A stretch of 32,870 nt of DNA from Candidatus Altimarinota bacterium (GTDB lineage: Bacteria; Cyanobacteriota; Cyanobacteriia; Cyanobacteriales; Microcystaceae): positions 1-32,870 of the forward strand of contig JAAUUT010000066.1 in the NCBI GenBank assembly GCA_012031035.1, written 5' to 3'. The notes beneath the pieces were generated by a model. That model had not been told where the DNA came from and made no database searches. It saw nothing but the letters and a program-made list of their open reading frames with translations. This document shows, piece by piece, positions 1-9,577 of the stretch (its first letter is position 1; each line of letters starts with the position of its first letter). The translations under genes were made by a program, and so were the position numbers.

Positions 1-1
1 C

Positions 2-841
2 GAAAGTCGAATTATGAAGGCAGATGGTGGAAGTAACGTTTCTCCCTTGTCTCCCGTCTCCCGTCTCCCGTCCCCTTCGTCCCCCTTGTCCCCCTTGTCT
101 TCCGAAGGACGTTCCCCAACAATAGGCTTTCTCCCAGGTTCCAAAGCAGCTAAACTGACTCAAGGCGTTCCTTTGTGCTTGGCGATCGCACAATATATAC
201 TCGCTCAACGTCCTCAAACGCGCTTTATACTTCCCGTCGCTCCTACACTGGATCTCGCAACCCTTGCTAGCTATGCCGATCCTAAAATCAATCCTTTCAT
301 GAGTCGCTTTGGCGGGGTTGAAGCACAATTAATTATGCCGCCTGCGGATTCTAACAATCCTCCCCTTCTCCAAACCTCTACTGGCGTTGCGATCGAATTG
401 ATAACCCAGTTTCCTGCCTATGAGTTTCTCAGTCAATGCGACTTGACAATAACTACAGTTGGTGCTAACACTGCTCAACTTGGTTCGTTGGGAATTCCGA
501 TGCTCGTCCTGATTCCGACGCAACAACTCGATGCGATGCGTAGTTGGGATGGAATCCCAGGAATCTTGGCAAATTTACCGCTTTTGGGTTCTGCGTTTGC
601 CAAAACTATCAATTGGCTAATTTTGAAACAGGGTCGCCTCTTTGCCTGGCCGAATATCTGGGCGCAACAAGAGATAGTCCCAGAGTTAGTAGGGGAATTA
701 CAAGCTAGTGATATTGCTAGGCTCGTACTGGAATATTTAGATAATCCCGATAAATTGGAGAAAATGCGCGATCGCTTGCTTGCAGTAAGGGGAAAACAGG
801 AGCCTCTCATAGTATTGCTGAAATTGTCAAACAACAGTTAA
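2..841 (+). CDS. LpxB-like glycosyltransferase, 3' part (5' end outside the window)
   Basis: The reading frame is open to the window edge, so the ATG at 14 is probably internal and the N-terminal half is missing. The visible part resembles the C-terminal nucleotide-sugar-binding half of the lipid-A-disaccharide-synthase-like glycosyltransferases of cyanobacteria. It has a FLPGSKA loop after the low-complexity stretch, then a Rossmann-like fold with TTVGANTAQLGSLGIPMLVL, a typical late sugar-nucleotide-binding segment. Two oddities stand out. Roughly residues 10-35 are a Ser/Pro/Leu run encoded by a CT-rich dispersed repeat. The last 14 or so residues look out of frame: adding one G at the GG of 799-800 gives GASHSIAEIVKQQLN with a stop at 844-846, a much more family-like tail. 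Function (glycosyl transfer to a lipid acceptor) is inferred from family resemblance; the substrate is unknown. Confidence 0.6.
   Translation, partial: ESRIMKADGGSNVSPLSPVSRLPSPSSPLSPLSSEGRSPTIGFLPGSKAAKLTQGVPLCLAIAQYILAQRPQTRFILPVAPTLDLATLASYADPKINPFMSRFGGVEAQLIMPPADSNNPPLLQTSTGVAIELITQFPAYEFLSQCDLTITTVGANTAQLGSLGIPMLVLIPTQQLDAMRSWDGIPGILANLPLLGSAFAKTINWLILKQGRLFAWPNIWAQQEIVPELVGELQASDIARLVLEYLDNPDKLEKMRDRLLAVRGKQEPLIVLLKLSNNS
41..110 (+). repeat. CT-rich degenerate repeat inside a coding region
   Basis: Short units such as TCTCCCGTC and CCCCCTTGTC are iterated here. Similar units in the opposite orientation (GGAGACAAGGGGGATAAGG) occur in the intergenic region near 11685-11703. This is the kind of repeat usually seen between cyanobacterial genes. 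Here it is translated in frame as a Ser/Pro/Leu linker. Confidence 0.6.
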
Positions 842-1257
842 ATTAAGACTTTTCTTTTCACCTCTAAATCCTTAAGTTTGCTTGACCGTCGAGCCGAAAA
901 AGCTTTTCGATTAACTAAACGCTAAATCCCAGAAACATTATTACAAACTAATTTTCATAGAATGTTAACTTAAATTCTTGCGATCGTAAGCTTTTTTCAA
1001 CAAAACTATGACAATTGTCTCTCATTGCATCAGTGTAATATGATGGGATCTTTTTTTGTTTTTGCACTATAATTTGTGAGAAATAATATTTAGCGTAAAA
1101 ACAACAATGCTATTTGCAGACTGTTTTTGGAGCAAGCAAGCACATCCTAGTTTTCTAGGCTCGAAAAAAGCAAAATCAAAGAAAGCAAGTCGCTACCCCT
1201 AACCCTCAAAAAGTTAACAAGCAACTTCAGTTAAAAACTTGCTATTGAAAACATTTT
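842..1257. other. Intergenic region, AT-rich, no gene seen
   Basis: No convincing coding frame is visible. It contains a small hairpin (CCTAG, loop TTTT, CTAGG at 1146-1159) and several AT-rich stretches, such as TGTAATATGATGGG near 1034, that could hold a promoter for the gene at 1258. No clear -35/-10 pair can be defended. Confidence 0.5.
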
Positions 1258-2427
1258 ATGTTATTGAAACAAACTTATAGTAAGCAAAAACAATTTTCAC
1301 TCAGGTTAACATTGTCGCTCTACATGATTTGTGCTTGCGAGCAGGCTTTGGGGGCGACGCTATTATCTAGACTTGATAACTTAGTAACAAATTTAGTAAC
1401 TAGCGATTTTCAGTTCGAGATAGAAGTTTTTCTCGAACAAGAGCAACAAAATTGGGGAGAAATCGCCGAAAAAATCTTGGTTTCTAAGACTGATACTTCC
1501 TCGCCGCTCGGTTTGCTAGTTGCGAATTCTGTTGGCGATCGCGATCGAAGCGATGCAGAGAAAGCACCTTTATCGATTCGCTCGGTTGTCGAAACCTTCA
1601 AACAACTCGATTTAGAAGTCGATCGTCGTAAAAATGCTAAACCTACCAAGGTTCCTAGATTGCCCCAGGTAGCTTATGGCGACATCGATAAAGGAGTCTA
1701 TGTATTTGAACCCACAGCAACAGATAAAAAGCAATCGACTAATACGATTATGTTTGCTCGTGAGAATTTTGCCTCTGCGGCTTCCTTTGGGAAAGTAGGT
1801 TCGATTGGAATTTCAGGTTTTAGCATCGCTACACTTAACCCTGTAAATTCCCTAGGAACGAGTTCTCTTCCTCAAGCATCGGGCGCAATCGGAATTACCC
1901 CAGTGCATTTGAGCTTACCTGTCTTGAATTCTCAACTCTCTCTATTGCCTCAAAATCAGATCTCAACTTCAATTGGGGGAACGAATGCAAGCGTTAATAA
2001 TGTTCTAAATGCGCTTAATAGTTTTGGCGGACTTAAAATCGACCGTGGCTTTCGCTTGTTTCCTGAAGTCTTTGTTACAAGTCAACTCGATATACAAGAT
2101 GATGCTATCAGAAAAAGCGATCTCGTTCGTAGCGATCTATCTATGATTTCGCCACTCCAGACAAAAGTTCAGGAGCGAATCGAACGAGAGACACAAAAAT
2201 CTTACGGGAAACAACAAAGCCTTCAACGCTCCATGTACGTGCAAGTAACAACTAGAAAAGTTCAATATCAACAGATACAGAGACAATCGAGCAAAAAACT
2301 CCAGGAACAGCAACAGCAACAAATTAGAAAACAGCAAGCACGACAGGAAAGACTCAGAGACAAATTCGAGCAGCAAATAGAAAATCATCTTCAAAGATAT
2401 CAAAAACGCAAACAAAAAATTAGATAA
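1258..2427 (+). CDS. Unknown exported protein with Gln/Arg-rich C-terminal coiled coil
   Basis: The 389-residue product matches no family I recognise. Residues about 13-33 form a signal-peptide-like segment: basic residues, a hydrophobic core (LRLTLSLYMICAC), then AlaLeuGlyAla as a possible cleavage site. The middle (about 170-270) is rich in Gly, Ser, Asn and Leu with little predicted regularity. The last 90 residues are extremely rich in Gln, Arg and Lys with almost no Pro or Gly, which suggests a long, highly basic helix or coiled coil. The combination suggests a periplasmic or surface protein that binds something acidic, but that is inference. The ATG is the first in the frame and has no strong Shine-Dalgarno sequence. 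The TPR-like exported protein at 2567 follows after 139 bp on the same strand, so co-expression is possible. Confidence 0.6.
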   Translation: MLLKQTYSKQKQFSLRLTLSLYMICACEQALGATLLSRLDNLVTNLVTSDFQFEIEVFLEQEQQNWGEIAEKILVSKTDTSSPLGLLVANSVGDRDRSDAEKAPLSIRSVVETFKQLDLEVDRRKNAKPTKVPRLPQVAYGDIDKGVYVFEPTATDKKQSTNTIMFARENFASAASFGKVGSIGISGFSIATLNPVNSLGTSSLPQASGAIGITPVHLSLPVLNSQLSLLPQNQISTSIGGTNASVNNVLNALNSFGGLKIDRGFRLFPEVFVTSQLDIQDDAIRKSDLVRSDLSMISPLQTKVQERIERETQKSYGKQQSLQRSMYVQVTTRKVQYQQIQRQSSKKLQEQQQQQIRKQQARQERLRDKFEQQIENHLQRYQKRKQKIR

Positions 2428-2566
2428 CAAGATCTCCTAAGTCTTTGGGATAAGCTACGCCAAAATGGATCGAATTCCTCGAACGATTTAACTCGGTCTA
2501 GACAGATGCTAATATACCTCAAGCAGAAAAACTTAAGTGGCTCGTATGAGTTAATAAATTCCCGTC

Positions 2567-3148
2567 ATGTTCAACAGAAGCATTCGTTTTTTCACCTGTA
2601 GTAGTTTAATTGTCATGCCCGTTGTTGGGTTGGCGATCGCGCCTGCGTGCGCTCAAATGGCCGCGCAGGAAGGCACGCAAGAGGATGCCCGTCCTTTGTC
2701 ACAAGCCAATAGCGTCCTCAGCTTTCAGGGAGCGCAGCAACTTATGGCAGAAGCCGATGCAGCTATCGGATCGGAACAATATGATGTTGCTGTCAACAAA
2801 CTACAACAGGCTCGTAAAATTTTTAATCAGTTATCTAATTTTCACTTGCAACTAGCTAATAGTTTTTCAGGAATTGATACCAGCGTTTTTGAATCCCAAA
2901 GACAAAGCGCACTACAAAGCGGACAACTGCGCGATGAAGCCACCTATCAGCTTGCGTTAGTCCATCGGGCACAAAATAAACCCGAACTTGCTGTTCCCTT
3001 ACTCATACAAATTATTCGCTCCCAAAATCCCACTAGCGAACTCGGCAAAAAATCTTATCAGCAGCTTTATGAATTAGGATTTGTTGAAGCGCCTTTCTCT
3101 CCTTCAACTCGTCCTGCTTCGCCTCCCCAAGAAGAACAAGATAATTGA
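2567..3148 (+). CDS. Exported TPR-like protein of unknown function
   Basis: The 193-residue product starts with a clear Sec-type signal peptide (basic MFNRSIR, hydrophobic core, then Ala-Cys-Ala-Gln near residues 27-30 as a probable signal peptidase I site). The mature part is helical. About residues 52-80 (AQQLMAEADAAIGSEQYDVA and following) and 120-150 (YQLALVHRAQNKPELAVPLL) look like degenerate tetratricopeptide units. The tail is Pro/Ser-rich. TPR-like exported proteins usually serve as periplasmic protein-interaction scaffolds; the partner is not visible here. It lies 139 bp downstream of another exported unknown on the same strand. Confidence 0.65.
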   Translation: MFNRSIRFFTCSSLIVMPVVGLAIAPACAQMAAQEGTQEDARPLSQANSVLSFQGAQQLMAEADAAIGSEQYDVAVNKLQQARKIFNQLSNFHLQLANSFSGIDTSVFESQRQSALQSGQLRDEATYQLALVHRAQNKPELAVPLLIQIIRSQNPTSELGKKSYQQLYELGFVEAPFSPSTRPASPPQEEQDN

Positions 3149-3204
3149 CGATCGCAAAATGCGGTTGATGCTCGCCAGAGAATTTTCGCTCGGCGACCAG
3201 TGAC

Positions 3205-3250
3205 CAGTTATCAGTTTCCTAAACTCCTGAATGGCGATAACTGATAACTG
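3205..3250. repeat. Inverted repeat CAGTTATCAG / CTGATAACTG
   Basis: Ten-base perfect arms at 3205-3214 and 3241-3250 are separated by 26 bases, between two convergent genes. Extra partial copies (GACCAGTGACCAG, GATAACTGATAACTG) make this a typical dispersed intergenic repeat. It may also act as a bidirectional terminator, although no T-run follows. Confidence 0.5.
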
Positions 3251-3285
3251 TTAATCGTAGGGGAAGTTGTTAACTGGGCTTTCAT

Positions 3286-4080
3286 TTATAAAAGAGAAGC
3301 GATATTTCTTTGTCGTTGTGCTTCGTACAATAATAATGCCGACGCGATCGCGACATTCAACGATTCAACTCCCTCATGCAAAGGAATTTTGACTTGAAGA
3401 TCGGATAATGATACTAATTCTTCTGTCAATCCTGCCCCTTCATTCCCCAATAAAATTAGAGTTGGATGCTTAAAATCGATTTCCCAATACAATTTATCGA
3501 CTTTAGGAAGCGTCGCAATGATTTGTACGCCTTGCGAGCGATATTTTTTCACCACTTCAGTTAAATTAGAACTAATCGCGATCGGTAAGTGAAACCACGC
3601 TCCAGCAGACGATCGCAACACTTTAGGATTATCTAAATCCACGCTATTATCGCTTAACCACAACCCATCAACTCCCGCCGCGACGCTAGTACGAATAATC
3701 GTTCCCAAATTGCCAGGGTCTTGCAATCTTTCTAAAACTAATCCTAAATGCAGATGAGCTAGCTGTAAGGGTTTATCTACAATCCTTACAGTAGTAGCAA
3801 CTACGCCATCGGGATGAACGGTTGTCGCGATCGCGCCTAAAACTTCTTCTGAGACTATTTCTGTCCGTTTAGCCTGCCCACAAGCCATTTCCCACAATTG
3901 TGGATAGTGTTCTTGCCATTGCTGAGTATAACAAACCGTCACTAAGGAACAATTGTTTTCGCAAGCTGTCTCTAGTAAGTGAGTTCCTTCTAATAAAAAT
4001 AGATTTTGCTCGCGCCTTCCTTTAGAAGAGTGCAACTTCCGTATCTGTTTGATGAGAGGATTTTGAAGACTCGTAATCAT
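3286..4080 (-). CDS. SpoU/TrmH-family RNA 2'-O-methyltransferase
   Basis: The 264-residue product has the N-terminal substrate-binding extension of this family (SLQNPLIKQIRKLHSSKGRR, then FLLEGTHLLETA). The SPOUT catalytic domain follows with its three motifs: motif 1 LERLQDPGNLGTIIRT (about 116-131), motif 2 LILLGNEGAGL (about 208-218) and motif 3 IPLHEGVESLNVAIASALLL (about 232-251). The last two form the trefoil-knot AdoMet site. The family methylates the 2'-hydroxyl of a ribose in rRNA or tRNA; the exact nucleotide cannot be read from sequence. The ATG is followed directly by the conserved ITSLQNP start, so the start is sound. It lies between a dispersed repeat and tRNA-Leu and appears monocistronic. 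Confidence 0.9.
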   Translation of the reverse strand: MITSLQNPLIKQIRKLHSSKGRREQNLFLLEGTHLLETACENNCSLVTVCYTQQWQEHYPQLWEMACGQAKRTEIVSEEVLGAIATTVHPDGVVATTVRIVDKPLQLAHLHLGLVLERLQDPGNLGTIIRTSVAAGVDGLWLSDNSVDLDNPKVLRSSAGAWFHLPIAISSNLTEVVKKYRSQGVQIIATLPKVDKLYWEIDFKHPTLILLGNEGAGLTEELVSLSDLQVKIPLHEGVESLNVAIASALLLYEAQRQRNIASLL

Positions 4081-4178
4081 CGGAAAATTTGTGAATGGTG
4101 ATTGGCGATTGGAAACTTGTATTAATAACTTCTTGCTCTCCCAGTCACCAATGTCTCAGTATCTCGATGTCCTTACAA

Positions 4179-4260
4179 TGCGGAACCCGGGACTTGAACC
4201 CGGACAGGTTGCCCCACTAGAACCTGAATCTAGCGCGTCTACCAATTCCGCCAGTTCCGC
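4179..4260 (-). tRNA. tRNA-Leu, anticodon CAG
   Basis: Read on the minus strand, the gene has acceptor arms GCGGAAC / GTTCCGC with discriminator A. It also has the D-arm TGGCGGAATTGGTAGACGC, anticodon stem CTAGA/TCTAG with loop TTCAGGT (anticodon CAG), a long class II variable arm, and a TpsiC loop GTTCAAGTC. Total length is 82 nt. CCA is not encoded. It decodes CUG. Confidence 0.96.
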
Positions 4261-4449
4261 ATAAATTTAACGCCCGATCTCTTATTATGATTTACCAAAC
4301 GAGATTAGTCAACCTTTGATTAGAGGCATTGCGAACGGTTACTATGACTGGCACAAACGCGATCGAGTTAATCGGGATCTTTACGATCTTTCCGGTAAAA
4401 TCAATAAGCAAAATTATGTAAAAAAAAAGTTAATATTTCTTAAGTTTTT

Positions 4450-4454
4450 GGAGG
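4450..4454 (+). promoter_or_regulatory. Shine-Dalgarno GGAGG of murA, pointing to an ATC start
   Basis: GGAGG is followed by an 8-nt spacer and then ATC at 4463-4465, in frame with MurA. No ATG or GTG lies in frame before the conserved domain. The only other candidate nearby is TTG at 4448, which overlaps the Shine-Dalgarno sequence and has none of its own. Confidence 0.5.
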
Positions 4455-4462
4455 ATAAAGTC

Positions 4463-5836
4463 ATCAAACGCCCTCAGAATTCCAACCAGTCACTACCCCA
4501 ATCTGAAGACGACCAACCCTTTTTAGAAATTTGGGGTCGCTCCTCTCTCAAAGGAGAAGTACGAATTAGCGGTGCAAAAAATTCTGCCTTAGTTATCATG
4601 GCAGGAGCTATCTTATGCTCTGATGAGTTCCGGTTGCGTAACGTTCCGTCTTTAGTAGATGTGACGCGCATGGAGCAAATTTTAGCCGCATTAGGCATTA
4701 AATTAATTAGAAATGGCAATATTTTAGATATTGACGCGAGAAACATCGGACAATCGCAAGCGCCTTACGATATGGTCTCTCAAATGAGAGCGAGCTTTTT
4801 CATTATCGGGCCTTTACTAGCTCGCTTGGGCGTTGCTAGCGTTCCCTTACCAGGAGGTTGTGCAATTGGTGCTAGGCCTGTCGAACTACACGTTCGCGGT
4901 TTGCAGGCGCTAGGCGCAGACGTTCGCATCGAACACGGTATGGTTCATGCTTGCGTTAAAGGCAGACGAAATAGATTGCAGGGAGCTAAAATTTATTTAG
5001 ATTATCCCAGCGTCGGCGCGACAGAAACGATTATGATGGCAGCTACCCTTGCAGAAGGCGAAACCATCATTGAAAATGCCGCACAAGAGCCAGAAGTCGA
5101 AGATTTAGCTAATTTCTGTTCTTCGATGGGAGCCAAAATTAGCGGGGCTGGCACGAATACTATTGTAATTTCTGGAGTCGATCGCCTGCACGAGACAGAC
5201 TATAACATTATCCCCGATCGCATCGAAGCAGGAACCTTCCTCGTTGCTGGAGCAATTACTCGCTCGGAAATTAGTTTATATCCCATCGTTCCCGAACATC
5301 TAGCGTCTGCGATCGCCAAACTGCAAGAAATTGGCACTCAAGTTATTGTAGAAGATCGCGATCGCCTGCGCGTGGTTTCTGGGGAATTGCGGGCAACTGA
5401 TATCGAAACACTTCCCTATCCTGGATTTCCCACCGATATGCAGGCGCAATTTATGGCACTGCTAACCCTAGCTGAAGGAAACAGCGTCATCAGCGAAACG
5501 GTATTTGAAAACCGCCTGCGTCATGTGGCAGAATTGAATCGCATGGGTGCAGACATTCGGGTCAAAGGCAATCACGCGATCGTGCGAGGCGTACCGATGC
5601 TATCTGGCGCACCCGTTATGGCAACAGACTTACGCGCTTCAGCCGCCTTAGTAGTCGCAGGATTAGCCGCAGAAGGCAAAACAATCGTTCAAGGATTGCA
5701 TCATTTAGACCGAGGCTATGACAATCTAGAAGCTAAATTAAGGCAGTTGGGAGCAAAAATTCGTAGAGTTACACCTGATTTAGAATCTTCGTTTGAGACT
5801 CCGCTCGTCGATCGCTTAAATCCAGCAGCGTCCTGA
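4463..5836 (+). CDS. murA: UDP-N-acetylglucosamine 1-carboxyvinyltransferase MurA
   Basis: MurA transfers enolpyruvate from PEP to UDP-GlcNAc, the first committed step of peptidoglycan synthesis in the cytoplasm. The product shows the two-fold EPSP-synthase-like fold. The substrate-binding GAKNSAL motif contains Lys39-Asn40, counted from the ATC at 4463. The flexible loop [14 protein letters not shown] carries the catalytic Cys133, which is the fosfomycin target in the family. [14 protein letters not shown] and [17 protein letters not shown] are also present. With the ATC start the length is 457 residues, normal for cyanobacterial MurA. The frame stays open upstream to a TTG at 4316, but those residues are poorly conserved in character and overlap the tRNA promoter side. 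The first in-frame ATG lies inside the enzyme core, so the start must be non-ATG (ATC 4463 or TTG 4448) or the sequence is wrong there. Confidence 0.95.
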   Translation: MKRPQNSNQSLPQSEDDQPFLEIWGRSSLKGEVRISGAKNSALVIMAGAILCSDEFRLRNVPSLVDVTRMEQILAALGIKLIRNGNILDIDARNIGQSQAPYDMVSQMRASFFIIGPLLARLGVASVPLPGGCAIGARPVELHVRGLQALGADVRIEHGMVHACVKGRRNRLQGAKIYLDYPSVGATETIMMAATLAEGETIIENAAQEPEVEDLANFCSSMGAKISGAGTNTIVISGVDRLHETDYNIIPDRIEAGTFLVAGAITRSEISLYPIVPEHLASAIAKLQEIGTQVIVEDRDRLRVVSGELRATDIETLPYPGFPTDMQAQFMALLTLAEGNSVISETVFENRLRHVAELNRMGADIRVKGNHAIVRGVPMLSGAPVMATDLRASAALVVAGLAAEGKTIVQGLHHLDRGYDNLEAKLRQLGAKIRRVTPDLESSFETPLVDRLNPAAS

Positions 5837-5848
5837 GTTGAATCAATT

Positions 5849-5878
5849 GGGTTGTACGATTCGGTTTTTGTGCAACCC
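5849..5878 (+). terminator. Possible murA terminator hairpin
   Basis: Arms GGGTTGTAC and GTGCAACCC form a 9-bp stem with one wobble pair and a 12-nt loop, starting 12 bases after the murA stop. The T-rich stretch (ACTTTTT) begins about 8 bases later, so this is a weak intrinsic terminator candidate. Confidence 0.4.
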
Positions 5879-5897
5879 CATTCGTTACTTTTTATCC

Positions 5898-6229
5898 CTA
5901 AACGCTTTGTAAGTCCAGGATTTATCCTGGTAAAACGCCCTCACCTGATAAATTAGCAGGCGAATCTAATACTTCATTCGCTTGTCCTTGACGATAAATT
6001 TCCACCTGACGTTTTTTAGGATGAATTAACCATCCCAGTTGTACGCCATTATCGATGTATTCTTGCATTTTGGCTTGAATATCTTCGAGGCGATCGCTAG
6101 GAGAAACTAACTCTAAAACAAAGTCAAGAGCGATGGGAGGAAATTTCTCTTTTTGTTCTGCGCTTAATGCGTCCCATCTTTCTTGTTCGATCCACGCAAC
6201 ATCAGGGGAACGATTGGCACCATTTTTTA
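5898..6229 (-). pseudogene. Uma2 (DUF820) family endonuclease-like remnant
   Basis: Read leftward, the frame gives NGANRSPDVAWIEQERWDA, then LDFVLELVSPSDRLEDIQAK, then GWLIHPKKRQVEIYRQGQ. These are the core and C-terminal motifs of the Uma2/DUF820 proteins that are abundant in cyanobacteria, with a PD-(D/E)xK-like nuclease fold. The N-terminal half is absent: homology stops abruptly at an AT-rich TAATTCA repeat at 6227-6256. Near the other end, an in-frame TAA at 5922-5924 replaces the usual Phe of the GFxLDL tail, and ILDLQSV continues after it. The gene is therefore a truncated, interrupted relic. Confidence 0.8.
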
Positions 6230-6256
6230 TAATTCATAATTTATAATTCATAATTT
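6227..6256. repeat. TAATTCA heptamer repeat
   Basis: ATAATTCATAATT units are tandemly repeated. The same heptamer repeat occurs at 18156-18184 between nrtA and nrtB. Here it marks the breakpoint of the Uma2 relic and also supplies the last codons and stop of larC on the minus strand. Confidence 0.7.
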
Positions 6257-7482
6257 TGAGAATACCAAGCCTCTAAAGCCATCTGATGAATGACGCGCCA
6301 AGGGCGATCGCATTTCCTGGCTAATTCGGCACAATCTTCATACTCTGGTTGTACATTTAGGATCGTTTTCGTTTCTGCTTGTCCTTGTGTCGCTACCTTA
6401 ATTCTAACCGTGCCGAAAATTGTCTCGACTTGGTGAATTTCTCTCCCTAAAACCGAACGTTGCTGGGTGAGGTGTCGTATGCCTAAAGTCGTCGTTTCTC
6501 GAAATAGAATCGCTTCGCAAACCGAAGTTTGTTCGGGAGGACAAATAACCGTCAATAAAATCCCAGGACGAGATTTTTTCATGCCAATTGCTTGTGTAAA
6601 AACATCTAAAGCACCAGCTTTCAACAACGCTTCAAAAACATAACCTATTGCCTGGGGATTGAGATCGTCAATTTGCGTTTCTAAAACTGATATGGTTTCT
6701 TGATTAGAGATCGATTGTTCGTTAATTTGACCGAGCCACAATCTGAGAATATTAGGAAGGGGTAAATCTTGTGAACCCGCACCTAAACCAATGCGTTCGA
6801 GACTCATAGCAGGTGGAGAACCAAAACGAGTCGCCAGCGCAACGGCGATCGCAGCCCCAGTGGGCGTAACCAACTCCTTATCAATACCATTGCTATAAAG
6901 CGGAACCTTACGAGTTTCCCATAATCTCATCACAGCAGGGACGGGAACGGGTAAACGACCGTGCGCTGCTTTTACCGTACCACCCCCTATCGGCATTGCA
7001 GAACAGTATAATTCGTCGATACCCAGCCAATCTAACCCCAAACAAGTCCCTACAATGTCTACAATGGCATCAGTAGCGCCGACTTCGTGAAAATGGACTT
7101 TTTCTGGTGGAGTACCGTGAACAGTTCCTTCCGCGATCGCCAATTGACGAAAGACTTTTAAACTCCATTCTTGCGTTCTTGGCGGGAGTAAAGCCGATTC
7201 AATAAGTTTCTCTATTTCTGGTAAATGTCTTGCAGGAGGATGATGGTGATGATGTCCGTCATGTTCGTGGCTATGTTCGGCAAGGACATCGACATGAACT
7301 TTTGTTGCGATCTGTCCGTTGCGATGCAGTTTTTGCGACCACAAGCGATATTCTTGTTCGATCCCCAACCCTTTAAGCTTATCGACTAAATATTCTAACG
7401 GCACGCCAGCATCGACTAAAGCACCCAAACACATATCGCCAGCAATTCCCGTTTGGCATTCAAAATAAGCTATTTTTTTCAT
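6241..7482 (-). CDS. larC: LarC-type nickel pincer cofactor biosynthesis protein
   Basis: The 413-residue product matches the LarC/DUF111 family. In lactate racemase maturation, LarC inserts nickel into the pyridinium-thioamide pincer cofactor in a CTP-dependent step. Visible hallmarks are the N-terminal [20 protein letters not shown], the central [39 protein letters not shown], and [20 protein letters not shown] His-rich tract at residues 70-81 (His-Ser-His-Glu-His-Asp-Gly followed by five His) is a plausible metal-binding patch. No larA, larB or larE lies in the window, so the client here is unknown. The C-terminal residues AsnTyrGluLeu and the stop are encoded by the TAATTCA repeat, so the original 3' end may have been altered. 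It is divergent from the neighbour at 7528, with a 45-bp shared promoter region. Confidence 0.9.
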   Translation of the reverse strand: MKKIAYFECQTGIAGDMCLGALVDAGVPLEYLVDKLKGLGIEQEYRLWSQKLHRNGQIATKVHVDVLAEHSHEHDGHHHHHPPARHLPEIEKLIESALLPPRTQEWSLKVFRQLAIAEGTVHGTPPEKVHFHEVGATDAIVDIVGTCLGLDWLGIDELYCSAMPIGGGTVKAAHGRLPVPVPAVMRLWETRKVPLYSNGIDKELVTPTGAAIAVALATRFGSPPAMSLERIGLGAGSQDLPLPNILRLWLGQINEQSISNQETISVLETQIDDLNPQAIGYVFEALLKAGALDVFTQAIGMKKSRPGILLTVICPPEQTSVCEAILFRETTTLGIRHLTQQRSVLGREIHQVETIFGTVRIKVATQGQAETKTILNVQPEYEDCAELARKCDRPWRVIHQMALEAWYSQNYEL

Positions 7483-7527
7483 AATTGTTTTTTAACTAAT
7501 CTTTTCATCCTTCATTTTTAAATAATC

Positions 7528-8181
7528 ATGGCTACTCTTTATTCCCTTCATCCCAAAAATCCCCAACAACGTACTGTTGACGAAATTTGCAGTGCGCTTA
7601 GGCGTGGAGCCGTTATGCTCTATCCTACCGATACCGTCTATGCCATTGGTTGCGATCTCAACTCAAAATCCGCAGTTGAAAAAGTGAGAAAACTAAAACA
7701 GTTATCCAATGATAAACCGCTCACCTTTCTTTGTTCGTCCCTTTCCAATATTTCTGAATATGCAACGGTCAGCGATTCGGCTTATCGAATTATGAAACAT
7801 TTAATTCCAGGCCCTTATACCTTTGTTTTACCCGCTACGAAATTGGTTCCCAAGCTGGTCATGGCTCCCAAGCGAAAAACGACTGGAATTAGAGTGCCCG
7901 ATTGTTCGGTATGTCAAGCAATTTTACAAACCTTAAACAATCCCATTATTTCTAGTTCGGCTCATTTACCAGATGAAGAGGGAGATTTTCCTACAATGGG
8001 ACTAGAAAAAGCCTATCTATTCGATGCACTCGATAAAGTAGTCGATCTGATTGTCGATAACGATTCCGAACCCAGTACAGAAGTTTCTACTATTCTCGAT
8101 TTGACAGAAGACGAACCTACTATTGTCAGAAAAGGGTTGGGGTGGGAAGAAGTTGAAAATTGGTTAGTGCCGAGTGCATAG
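7528..8181 (+). CDS. Sua5/YciO/YrdC-family protein
   Basis: The 217-residue product is a single YrdC-like domain. It has the basic/nucleotide-pocket segment RRGAVMLYPTDTVYAIGCDL (about 27-45), KLKQLSNDKPLTFLC (about 54-68), GPYTFVLPAT, TTGIRVPDC and ISSSAHLPDEEGDFPT. Family members bind double-stranded RNA or make threonylcarbamoyl-AMP for tRNA t6A37 synthesis. The overall form without a C-terminal Sua5 domain is closer to the YciO subgroup, whose role is less clear. It is followed after 57 bp by the CBS-pair gene on the same strand. Confidence 0.85.
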   Translation: MATLYSLHPKNPQQRTVDEICSALRRGAVMLYPTDTVYAIGCDLNSKSAVEKVRKLKQLSNDKPLTFLCSSLSNISEYATVSDSAYRIMKHLIPGPYTFVLPATKLVPKLVMAPKRKTTGIRVPDCSVCQAILQTLNNPIISSSAHLPDEEGDFPTMGLEKAYLFDALDKVVDLIVDNDSEPSTEVSTILDLTEDEPTIVRKGLGWEEVENWLVPSA

Positions 8182-8238
8182 GCACAGAAGAAATATAATT
8201 AGAAATAACGCTTCGATAATTACTTTCCCAGGTATAAG

Positions 8239-8698
8239 ATGACGAAAACCATCGCCGAGGTCATGACCCCCAATCCTATTTCGATCGCTCCGCAAAAGCC
8301 TTTACAAGAAGCTATCAAAATCTTGGTAGAAAATCGTATTAGCGGGTTGCCAGTCGTTGATGATGCGGGAACGTTAATTGGGGTGATATCAGAATCCGAT
8401 TTAATGTGGCAAGAAACTGGAGTAGAACCCCCGCCCTATATCATGTTTCTCGATAGTGTCATCTACCTTCAAAATCCCTCTCGTCACGACAAGGAAATTC
8501 ACAAAGTCTTGGGAGAAACAGTAGAGGAAGTCATGACTGATAAACCGATTACTATTACGGGCGATCGCTCGCTCAAAGAAGCGGCTCGCATCATGCACGA
8601 AAAGAAAATTAGACGCTTAATCGTCGTTGATGAAAAGAACGACAAAGTTGTCGGGATTATCACTCAAGGCGATATCATTCGCGCGATGGCAGAAAGCT

Positions 8699-8700
<2 letters not shown>
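8239..8700 (+). CDS. CBS domain-pair protein
   Basis: The 153-residue product consists of two CBS domains and little else. The first begins TIAEVMTPNPISIAPQKPLQ with ISGLPVVDDAGTLIGVISES. The second begins VEEVMTDKPITITGDRSLKE with IRRLIVVDE and VVGIITQGDIIRAM. Stand-alone CBS pairs bind adenine nucleotides and act as energy or redox sensors on partner proteins. Here the partner is unknown. The gene ends exactly where the cmr2 relic begins, and the relic frame even overlaps the stop codon, so a rearrangement breakpoint lies at its 3' end. Confidence 0.88.

Positions 8701-9577
<877 letters not shown>

Noticed and set aside
4316..4462. TTG at 4316 as the murA start
   Set aside because: It has no Shine-Dalgarno, would add 49 atypical residues, and lies only about 55 bases from the divergent tRNA-Leu gene.
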